A program made the position numbers and the translations under genes. Shown here piece by piece: positions 6,448 through 12,249 of a DNA stretch of 12,249 nt. The notes beneath the pieces are model-generated. The model did no database searches. It saw nothing but the letters and a program-made list of their open reading frames with translations, and was not told where the DNA came from. Within the stretch, counting starts at the first letter, position 1; every line of letters begins with the position of its first letter. Source of the DNA: JBAYZQ01 sp041672385 (GTDB lineage: Bacteria > Spirochaetota > Spirochaetia > Sphaerochaetales > Sphaerochaetaceae); contig JBAYZQ010000057.1 of assembly GCA_041672385.1 (NCBI GenBank), forward strand, positions 1-12,249, written 5' to 3'.

Positions 6448-7791
6448 TTATGCTTTTATTTTATCAACTCTTTCCCATACATCTTTTGCAACCTTTGTTG
6501 CTTTTGCATAGATTTCTTTAACATCAATTCCTTCAAACTTACGATTTTCCATCACTATTTTTCCGTTAATTATTACGGATTCAACACAATTACTACTCAT
6601 TCCCCAGACAAAATGATTAGCTGCATTTGCAGTAACAAAAGGTGTTGGACTATTGTAATCCAAGATTACTAAATCAGCTTTATAACCTTCTGCAATTCTA
6701 CCAAATTTTTCATTTTTCCAATAAAGCTCTAAAAGATCATTTGCTCTGGTGAGTGCTTTCATATAGTCTGCAGGCCACCAAGGTTTACCTTCATCCTTGT
6801 TTTTGAAAAAGGCAAGTTTAATTTCTTCAAACATATTTCCACCGCATCCATCTGTTCCAAGAACTAAGTTCCTAACTTTATTTAAGTTTTGACAATAACC
6901 TACATTATTGTTCATGTTACTTCTAGCATTGTGTGCAAAAAAACACCCACGCTCATTCAAAAGTTCAATTTCTTTTTCATTAAGCCATAAGCCATGCACT
7001 AATAAAGTATTTTCTTGTAAAAGGCTAAATCTATCCAACCGAGAAATAATATCCTCATTGTAATGATGATGAGAATAAAGTACATCATATTTGTCTTCAG
7101 CAACATGAAGATGCATTCCTCTTCCAGTTTCCTGACAAGCAGAGCTCATCATTTCCAATCCTTCTTCCCCTATAGTAAAGGGAGCGTGTCCACCAATCAT
7201 TGATTCAACAAGAACAGGCTTTCCAGAAGATTTCTTTTTATCAACTTCTTTGGCCCAAGCGATATTTTCTTCTACTCCAGCTTTAATTTCTTTATCTTGA
7301 TAATTCCTGTTGGTAACTTCATAACAAGTCATTCCTCTTAAACCAACATCTTCCATTCCTTTTGCAATGGTAGATAGAGATCCTTTTATATAATTAGGAC
7401 TTGCATGGTGATCAATGCAACAGGTAGTTCCTGAAGCTATTGCATCTAAGCTACAAATCAAAGAGGAGTAATAACAACTTTCTTCATCAAGGCCTCTGTC
7501 TAAACGCCACCACCAATCTTTTAAAACTTGTATAAAATCAGTCTGATCTCCGGTCGTTATCATCATTCCGCGACTTAGCCCACTATAATAATGGTGATGA
7601 GCGCAAACATTTCCAGGTATTACTGTCTTATTTTCTCCATCTATTATTTTATCAGCTTTGTAAGATGATCCAGCATTTATACCTACAGCGACAATATTTG
7701 TTCCTTCAATTACAACATCAACGTTCTCAAGTACCTGCACAGGTACTTTTGTTTGGTAAACTCTTGTGTTTTTTATTACTATAATACTCAT
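6448..7791 (-). CDS. ssnA: SsnA-type amidohydrolase (putative aminohydrolase of purine degradation)
   Basis: This 447-residue metal-dependent amidohydrolase matches E. coli SsnA (about 442 residues) throughout. Diagnostic segments are HHHYYSGLSRG (65-75), WWWRLDRGLDEES (93-105), IDHHASPNYI (126-135), GGHAPFT (200-206), HLHVAEDKYDV (227-237), AHNARSNMNN (286-295), LGTDG (311-315) and MFEEIKLAFFK (320-330). The likely metal and catalytic residues are H65/H67, H227/H229, H266 and D314. In selenium/molybdenum purine clusters SsnA is associated with opening or deaminating the modified pyrimidine ring. The ATG at 7791 is preceded by AGGAG five nt upstream, and that site overlaps the TAG stop of ygfK, suggesting coupled translation. 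A perfect 8-bp hairpin lies at codons 15-21. The family assignment is strong, the exact reaction less so. Confidence 0.9.
   Translation of the reverse strand: MSIIVIKNTRVYQTKVPVQVLENVDVVIEGTNIVAVGINAGSSYKADKIIDGENKTVIPGNVCAHHHYYSGLSRGMMITTGDQTDFIQVLKDWWWRLDRGLDEESCYYSSLICSLDAIASGTTCCIDHHASPNYIKGSLSTIAKGMEDVGLRGMTCYEVTNRNYQDKEIKAGVEENIAWAKEVDKKKSSGKPVLVESMIGGHAPFTIGEEGLEMMSSACQETGRGMHLHVAEDKYDVLYSHHHYNEDIISRLDRFSLLQENTLLVHGLWLNEKEIELLNERGCFFAHNARSNMNNNVGYCQNLNKVRNLVLGTDGCGGNMFEEIKLAFFKNKDEGKPWWPADYMKALTRANDLLELYWKNEKFGRIAEGYKADLVILDYNSPTPFVTANAANHFVWGMSSNCVESVIINGKIVMENRKFEGIDVKEIYAKATKVAKDVWERVDKIKA
7729..7748. repeat. Perfect 8-bp inverted repeat inside ssnA
   Basis: AAGTACCT, a 4-nt spacer GCAC, and AGGTACTT form a perfect hairpin about 43 nt downstream of the ssnA start codon. 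It encodes part of KVPVQVL. It may affect translation early in ssnA, or may only reflect the repeated Val codons. Confidence 0.5.
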
Positions 7792-7799
7792 ATTTTCTC

Positions 7800-10700
7800 C
7801 TATTCTTCGACACTTCCAAGCAAATAGGAATAATCAAGAAGAATTTCTTCAATAAGACATTTTACTTCATAATCTTCCAAGGCTTTACAAACAACTTTTC
7901 CATTTCCATCAATTCTTCCGTTGTAAATTTTTTGGTTTATTCTAATAACAAGATCACCATTCTCATAATAAAACCCAGAATTCTCAGAATTATTAAAATC
8001 ATCCATCCTAGAGAAAATGGTAAATTTATCTTTGTAAGGTTTTCCATTATGATTACAGAAAGTTGCACAGTTACCACATTCATTACAATATGCATCAAGG
8101 TGAACTATTTGGTAGGCATCTACAAAGTCACAATCGCAATCCCTAACATCAATAGCAACATTTGCTCTATTTGGACAAACATCCACACATTTATTACAAA
8201 TGTAGGCACAATCGATACATCTTTTTGCTTCATTTTCAGCAAATGTAGCTGAATTTTTGGCTAAACTTCGATTAAAAGATGCTTTTCGTTTCTTTATATC
8301 TTCAAAGAAGGCATTTTCGGCTTTGTAATATTCTTCATCAAGTTCTTCCTCGCTATCATATTCAGCCTCTCTCTCATCCTCAAATCCCTCTGAAACTGCT
8401 TCATCCTCTTCATCCATGTGGTCTAATTCAAACTTGTCCCAATCTCGATCAATTATTTCTTCACAGGCTTTTCTTGCAGATGCGATACAACGAACTACCG
8501 TTGAAGGCCCTGTAGCCACATCTCCAATAGCAAACACATTTTTAATCTCTGTTTCATTGGTTTCATCATTAATCTCTGGCCAGAGCTTTGAAGTTAGGCA
8601 AATTCCAAACTGTTTTAATGCTTTATCATCGGCCTTTTCTCCAATTGCGGCGATAAGTTTATTAGCTTTCAAAACAAAAGTTTTTTCAGTAGGTTCAGGT
8701 CTCTTTCTTCCAGAAGAATCACTTTCTCCCAGTTTTTGAACTCGGCAAACTAATTTTCCATTTTCTATCTTTTCAGGATTTGCTAAAAAGTAGAATTCAA
8801 CACCTTCACTTACCGCTAGTTCATATTCTTCTCGGTCTGCAGGCATTTCTTTTTCCCCACGCCTGTATACAACACAAACTTTCTTAACTCCCTTTACTCT
8901 TAAAGCTGCTCTAGCACTGTCCATGGCTGTGTTTCCACCTCCACAAATAACTACATTTTCACCTAAAGTAACATTTTCTTTCTTCTTACGATAAGAAGCT
9001 AAGAAATCAAGAGAAGAAATTATTTTATCTTTCTCACCTTCTAAATTAAGTTGATTACCCTTTTCACTGCCAATGGCATAAAGAAGAACATCAAATCCTT
9101 TCTCCTTTAAAGCCTCAGCTGTTACATCCTCTGAATCTACCCCAAAGTTAAACTTAACACCAAACATTTTAATAAATTCAACATCACTTTCAATAACTTC
9201 TCTATCAATTCTAAATTCTGGAATTATATGATTGACAACTCCCCCAGCAGATTTTTCTCTTTCAAATACTGTAACTTCAAACCCTTCCCGGGCTAAAAAG
9301 TATGCAGCACTCAAACCAGCAGGACCACTACCAACAATAGCTACTTTTGAGGTTGCAAAACCAAGAGTATCATTTTTCTTCCAATTGCTTAAAAATTCTT
9401 CTCTACCCTTTTCAAAAGCAACTTTCTTCATTTCTCGAATTTCAACGGCTCCCTCATAATCCATTCTGCTACAACTATACTGACATTGATGGTCACAAAT
9501 AGTACAAGTAATTCCAGGAAGTGCGTTCTCTTCATAAATAATTTCTAAGGCTTCAGCATAACGTCCCATACCAACAAGTCCAATATATTCAGGAATTTGT
9601 TGATGAATAGGACATGCCACCTGACAAGGTGCAACAAAACAATCAAACATTTCAAGTTCATCGTTGACTTTGGCTCTATCTGTTCCTCTAAAGGCTTTGT
9701 TTAAATATTCAGCAGTTTTAACTTTTTCAGCTAAGGCCTCAAGCTTCTCCACATTAATATCAACAGCATCAAAAGTTTTACTTTCTTTGTCGACAATTTC
9801 TACTAAGTTACGTAATCTTGCATAACCACCGGGTTTTAACATATCTGTAGCCAAGGTAATTGGTCTTATACCAGTTTCAAACAAATCAAGAGCAGTAAAA
9901 GCATTAGCTCCTCCTGAGTAGGAAACTGGAAGTTTACCATTGAATTGTCTACTAAGCTTTGCTGCAACTTTTACCGATATTGGAAGTAAAGCTCTTCCGG
10001 ACATGTACATTTCATCACCAGGCAAGAATCCTTGGTTATTTATACTTCCAAGAGTATTGGTAAGTTTGACTCCAAATTGTTTTTTTTCTTTTTCGGCAAG
10101 TTTCATAAGACGTGTAAGAATTTCAACAGCATCTTTGTACTGTAAATCTTTTTCAAAATTTTCTCTTGTAAGTCCTATATAACCAAAACCTGCCTCTTGT
10201 GTTAATTTTCTAACTTCATCATACCCTAACAAAGTTGGGTTTAATTTAACAAAAGTATTAATATGTTTTTCTTTTAGCATATAACTACAGATAGCTTCTA
10301 TTTCTTCTGGAGGACAACCATGCATAGTTGAAATTGTAATTCCTTGACAAATAACAGGATTAATTTTTTCAGTAAATCCTTCAAGGGCTTTTTCCATTCC
10401 TTGGTATTCTGTTCCATCAAATGCATCTTCTTCAGCTAACCAAGCTTCAAGGTCTTCTTTATATTGAATAAATTTTTCACTCTTTGTGGAATCCATCATG
10501 TTGTTGATAAAAGTTTGCATCTTTGGTTTTTTTATTCCATCCAAATTATAACCAACACTCATATTAAATATGAAAGAAACTTGAGATGGAAGATTTCCAC
10601 CATTATTTAAAGCTTCAAATAGATTTAAAATCATCCAAGCTTTTAAGTATTCATCATAAGCTTTTTCTAAGGTAAATTCAGTTGACCATTCAACATTGTA

Positions 10701-11012
10701 ACCTTCATCTCTTGCGTCGATACAAGGTTTTTCTATAGAAAGGTTATCCATAATTTGAACTGTTTTAAGTTCAATAAACCTTCCACCTGTTAAATAGCTA
10801 GAAATAATATTCTGAGATAACTGGGTGTGAGGTCCAGCAGCAGGACCAAAGGGTGTTGAACAACTTTGTCCAAAAACCTTTATACTATGTTTGTTTTTAT
10901 CTTCATAAAACTGATCTTGATCAATTCCAAAAATACTTTGTTCTACTTTATATTCACCAAAAATTCTATTGAGAAGTTCTAAAAAGCCTACTGGCCGCAT
11001 AATATCACCCAT
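7800..11012 (-). CDS. ygfK: YgfK-type multidomain NAD(P)H-dependent iron-sulfur flavoprotein (putative reductase subunit)
   Basis: This 1070-residue protein is co-linear with E. coli YgfK (about 1032 residues). The N-terminal part (about 1-420) resembles a dihydroorotate/dihydropyrimidine dehydrogenase TIM barrel, with STMHGCPPEE (228-237), VKLNPT (255-260) and SYSGGAN (364-370). A glutamate-synthase-small-chain-like module follows. It has cysteines at 458, 463, 467 and 503, 506, 510, 514 for Fe-S clusters, an FAD Rossmann motif VGSGPAG (560-566), an NAD(P)H motif CGGGNTAMD (690-698) and FAIGD (827-831). The C-terminus has a double ferredoxin domain (C932, C935, C939, C942, C946 and C976, C979, C982, C986). 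It probably feeds NAD(P)H electrons to XdhD/YgfM or reduces a purine-derived ring in its barrel domain. An acidic linker at 866-900 is unusual. The ATG at 11012 has GGAGG four nt upstream, and MGDIMRP matches the E. coli N-terminus. It is the first gene of the operon. The 'selenate reductase' label is historical. Confidence 0.92.
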   Translation of the reverse strand: MGDIMRPVGFLELLNRIFGEYKVEQSIFGIDQDQFYEDKNKHSIKVFGQSCSTPFGPAAGPHTQLSQNIISSYLTGGRFIELKTVQIMDNLSIEKPCIDARDEGYNVEWSTEFTLEKAYDEYLKAWMILNLFEALNNGGNLPSQVSFIFNMSVGYNLDGIKKPKMQTFINNMMDSTKSEKFIQYKEDLEAWLAEEDAFDGTEYQGMEKALEGFTEKINPVICQGITISTMHGCPPEEIEAICSYMLKEKHINTFVKLNPTLLGYDEVRKLTQEAGFGYIGLTRENFEKDLQYKDAVEILTRLMKLAEKEKKQFGVKLTNTLGSINNQGFLPGDEMYMSGRALLPISVKVAAKLSRQFNGKLPVSYSGGANAFTALDLFETGIRPITLATDMLKPGGYARLRNLVEIVDKESKTFDAVDINVEKLEALAEKVKTAEYLNKAFRGTDRAKVNDELEMFDCFVAPCQVACPIHQQIPEYIGLVGMGRYAEALEIIYEENALPGITCTICDHQCQYSCSRMDYEGAVEIREMKKVAFEKGREEFLSNWKKNDTLGFATSKVAIVGSGPAGLSAAYFLAREGFEVTVFEREKSAGGVVNHIIPEFRIDREVIESDVEFIKMFGVKFNFGVDSEDVTAEALKEKGFDVLLYAIGSEKGNQLNLEGEKDKIISSLDFLASYRKKKENVTLGENVVICGGGNTAMDSARAALRVKGVKKVCVVYRRGEKEMPADREEYELAVSEGVEFYFLANPEKIENGKLVCRVQKLGESDSSGRKRPEPTEKTFVLKANKLIAAIGEKADDKALKQFGICLTSKLWPEINDETNETEIKNVFAIGDVATGPSTVVRCIASARKACEEIIDRDWDKFELDHMDEEDEAVSEGFEDEREAEYDSEEELDEEYYKAENAFFEDIKKRKASFNRSLAKNSATFAENEAKRCIDCAYICNKCVDVCPNRANVAIDVRDCDCDFVDAYQIVHLDAYCNECGNCATFCNHNGKPYKDKFTIFSRMDDFNNSENSGFYYENGDLVIRINQKIYNGRIDGNGKVVCKALEDYEVKCLIEEILLDYSYLLGSVEE
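8313..8417 (-). repeat. Low-complexity acidic linker coding segment within ygfK
   Basis: Residues 866-900 of YgfK contain 19 Asp/Glu in 35 positions, in runs such as DEEDE, EDERE and EEELDEE. The coding strand is rich in GAA, GAG and GAT triplets. The segment separates the NAD(P)H/FAD module from the C-terminal double ferredoxin domain. It accounts for much of the extra length over E. coli YgfK, which as I recall lacks such a stretch. Confidence 0.7.
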
Positions 11013-11037
11013 ATTTCCTCCAAGAAAGCCTTCAACT

Positions 11038-11057
11038 TAACAGAGAAACCTCTGTTA
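11038..11057. promoter_or_regulatory. Perfect 20-bp interrupted palindrome in the ygfK leader
   Basis: TAACAGAG, a 4-nt spacer AAAC, and CTCTGTTA form perfect 8-bp arms. The site lies downstream of the ygfK -10 box, at about +13 to +32 of the predicted transcript, and ends 16 nt before the GGAGG site. It could be a repressor operator or an mRNA hairpin. There is no U-run directly after it, so it is not a classic terminator. Confidence 0.6.
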
Positions 11058-11076
11058 CACCTTCATTATCAATTTA

Positions 11077-11104
11077 ATTGTAACCGATTTCCTTTGTAAG
11101 TCAA
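11077..11104 (-). promoter_or_regulatory. Sigma-A promoter of the ygfK-xdhD operon
   Basis: On the minus strand a -35 box TTGACT (11104-11099) and a -10 box TACAAT (11082-11077) are separated by 16 bp. Each differs from consensus at one position. Transcription would begin near 11070, giving a leader of about 58 nt with the palindrome and the GGAGG site. This leader is too short for a purine riboswitch aptamer plus expression platform. Confidence 0.75.
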
Positions 11105-11117
11105 TACAAAAAAAGAA

Positions 11118-11138
11118 ATTTTGCAACAAATTGCAACA
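11118..11138. promoter_or_regulatory. Repeat motif upstream of ygfK promoter (copy 2), putative regulator site
   Basis: On the minus strand this reads TGTTGCA, ATT, TGTTGCA, AAAT, differing at one base from the copy at 195-215. On the plus strand it appears as two TTGCAACA direct repeats with a 10-bp period; each core TTGCAA is itself palindromic. It ends 13 bp upstream of the -35 box, centred near -58, a position typical of activator binding. The two copies have opposite orientation relative to the genes they precede. Confidence 0.62.
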
Positions 11139-11174
11139 TATTTTTTCCCTATTTTGCGTATATTATTTTAATTT

Positions 11175-12083
11175 TTAATTTAAAATATCTTTGGATTTTT
11201 GTTTTTGTGTCTTCTTAAATTTATACATTTCAGCATCTGTTAAGAACCTAAGTTTTAAAGCATTTTGACCAACTTCTCGTTGCTTTAAACCCCAACTAAC
11301 TGTAGCTTCGTATTGGGTATCTTCACTGAATTTGATATGTTGGAGTTTTTCTAAAGGTATTAACATTTTTAATTTTGCTTGTTCAAAATTATATCCATCC
11401 AAAATCACCATAAATTCATCACCACCAACCCTGCCACAATAGATGTTTTTATCTTCAGTTGAGACTTCCAAAAGGATTCTTGCTATTTCCATTATGGTAT
11501 TATCTCCAGCTATATGACCAAAGTTGTCATTGATTCCTTTCATATTATCAATATCAAAACAAACAAGACTTAAAACTCTATCTTTGTTATCTTGAAGCAT
11601 AAAATCAAGTTGATCTAAAATATATCGATGACTTAATAAACCTGTAAAATTATCAAAACTTGCAAAACTATTTAAATCCGATACAAGAGTTCTTAGATAT
11701 CCAAAACTTTTGTTTTCTTTTAAGAAACTATCTGAAACATCATTAACCATTTCAAGAATTAGTTTTTTACTAAAACAAACCACTGGAATTGAAAGCACAT
11801 AGAATAACTTATCTCCAAACGGTTCCAGTTTTACAGTTTGTTTTTGACTTACATAAGAATTTTTTGAAATGCAGTTAGTACAAGGAGCTTTCTTGTCCCA
11901 CACCTCATAGCAATAGTAATTTTTCAGTTTTTTAAGCTTGCCTGCCTCAACTGAATAAACTTCCTTATCAAAAGGCTCAACTAGACGATAATATTCAAAT
12001 TCAAGATACTCATTGAAGTTTAAAGAATTAAAATCCACAAATCCCTCAGGCTTCTTGTTTGATAACTTTTTTAATGAATTCAC
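11175..12083 (-). CDS. Diguanylate cyclase with N-terminal cysteine-containing PAS-like sensor domain
   Basis: The C-terminal GGDEF domain is complete, with FTGLLSHR (149-156), FDIDNMKGINDNFGHIAGD (179-197), GRVGGDEF (220-227), SWG (266-268) and DAEMYKFKK (286-294), numbered from the GTG at 12092. The GGDEF signature and metal aspartate are intact, so cyclic-di-GMP synthesis is likely. The RxxD inhibitory site is absent (D at the Arg position, I at the Asp position). The N-terminal 120 residues look PAS-like and contain CYEVWDKKAPCTNC (61-74), a C-x9-C-x2-C pattern that I recall from clostridial sensor proteins; it may bind a metal or sense redox state. No membrane segment is obvious. The start is placed at the GTG at 12083 (302 residues) because AAGGTGG lies 5 nt upstream; the GTG at 12092 overlaps that ribosome site. 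It is probably transcribed separately from the purine operon. Confidence 0.82.
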   Translation of the reverse strand: MNSLKKLSNKKPEGFVDFNSLNFNEYLEFEYYRLVEPFDKEVYSVEAGKLKKLKNYYCYEVWDKKAPCTNCISKNSYVSQKQTVKLEPFGDKLFYVLSIPVVCFSKKLILEMVNDVSDSFLKENKSFGYLRTLVSDLNSFASFDNFTGLLSHRYILDQLDFMLQDNKDRVLSLVCFDIDNMKGINDNFGHIAGDNTIMEIARILLEVSTEDKNIYCGRVGGDEFMVILDGYNFEQAKLKMLIPLEKLQHIKFSEDTQYEATVSWGLKQREVGQNALKLRFLTDAEMYKFKKTQKQKSKDILN

Positions 12084-12088
12084 TATTA

Positions 12089-12095
12089 CCACCTT
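12089..12095 (-). promoter_or_regulatory. Ribosome binding site deciding the diguanylate cyclase start
   Basis: AAGGTGG on the minus strand (12095-12089) differs by one base from AAGGAGG and lies 5 nt before the GTG at 12083. The longer start at GTG 12092 would sit inside this site and has only weak purine-rich sequence upstream. Confidence 0.6.
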
Positions 12096-12212
12096 ATTTT
12101 CTTTATAATGCCCTTGAAAAATGAAAATTTCAACCTAACAAATAAAACATTTAATAAAAAACGCTTTATTTATTCCCTTAGGTAGGCATGAAAAGTCAAG
12201 ATTCTTTTTTTG

Positions 12213-12241
12213 GTTGATATAATCCAATTTTAATTTTATAA
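12213..12241 (+). promoter_or_regulatory. Possible outward-facing promoter at the right edge
   Basis: On the plus strand TTGATA (from 12213) is followed after about 17 bp by TATAAT (to about 12241). It points out of the window, so a divergent gene could start beyond the edge. The region is very AT-rich, so a chance match is quite possible. I see no coding region or RNA gene elsewhere in the 12096-12249 gap. No convincing promoter for the diguanylate cyclase is visible there, although a TTGACT at 12199-12194 lacks a good -10 at normal spacing. Confidence 0.3.
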
Positions 12242-12249
12242 TAACTTAA

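Noticed and set aside
6486..6501. TTGCAAC...GTTGC sequence resembling the shared promoter motif
   Set aside because: It lies inside ssnA near its 3' end and is explained by Ala, Thr, Val and Lys codons (KATKVAK). The spacing and flanks differ from the two promoter-linked copies.
7800..11012. YgfK as a true selenate reductase
   Set aside because: The name is historical. The gene company (SsnA, YgeY, YgeW, 8-oxoguanine deaminase) points to purine breakdown rather than selenate respiration.
11038..11057. Palindrome as a transcription terminator of the diguanylate cyclase gene
   Set aside because: It has perfect arms but no U-run after it in the direction of transcription, and it lies downstream of the ygfK promoter, where termination would silence the operon.
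11013..11070. Purine or xanthine riboswitch in the ygfK leader
   Set aside because: The predicted leader is only about 58 nt, too short for an aptamer plus expression platform. No conserved purine-aptamer core or three-way junction is visible.
12168..12199. Promoter of the diguanylate cyclase using TTGACT at 12199-12194
   Set aside because: No acceptable -10 box is found at 16-18 bp; the best AT-rich match is 20 bp away with only three of six positions.

Overview
The window is a low-GC, AT-rich stretch with strong GGAGG-type ribosome binding sites and sigma-A-like promoters. This fits an anaerobic, low-GC Firmicute such as a member of the Clostridia; the exact taxon cannot be read from the sequence. 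All recognisable genes lie on the minus strand, so transcription runs from high to low coordinates.

Layout in transcription order. A sensor-type diguanylate cyclase (12083-11175) stands alone. A 162-bp gap follows, holding a TTGCAACA-type repeat motif (11118-11138), a sigma-A promoter (11104-11077) and a perfect 20-bp interrupted palindrome (11057-11038). Next is a tight six-gene operon: ygfK (11012-7800), ssnA (7791-6448), ygeY (6433-5213), an 8-oxoguanine deaminase-like amidohydrolase (5191-3815), ygfM (3821-3087) and xdhD (3093-217). After a 93-bp gap with a second copy of the repeat motif (20 of 21 bp identical) and its own extended -10 promoter comes the 5' end of ygeW (123-1), cut by the window edge.

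How the genes work together. The gene set matches the E. coli ygeW-ygeY-ygfK-ssnA-ygfM-xdhD cluster, long annotated as putative selenate reductase or selenium-dependent molybdenum hydroxylase and more recently tied to anaerobic purine and uric acid breakdown in gut bacteria. My reading is as follows. The deaminase makes urate from 8-oxoguanine. A Mo/FAD/Fe-S redox assembly (XdhD, YgfM, YgfK) acts on the oxidised purine using NAD(P)H. SsnA opens or deaminates the modified ring. YgeY and the carbamoyltransferase YgeW process ureido intermediates, with carbamoyl phosphate and 2,3-diaminopropionate as plausible products. The step order is inference from family knowledge.

The most interesting points are: (1) the ferredoxin-like N-terminal domain of XdhD has lost all eight cluster cysteines; (2) a nearly identical 21-bp motif sits just upstream of the -35 box of both operon promoters, implying a shared, unidentified regulator; (3) YgfK carries an unusually acidic linker; (4) a perfect palindrome lies in the ygfK leader.
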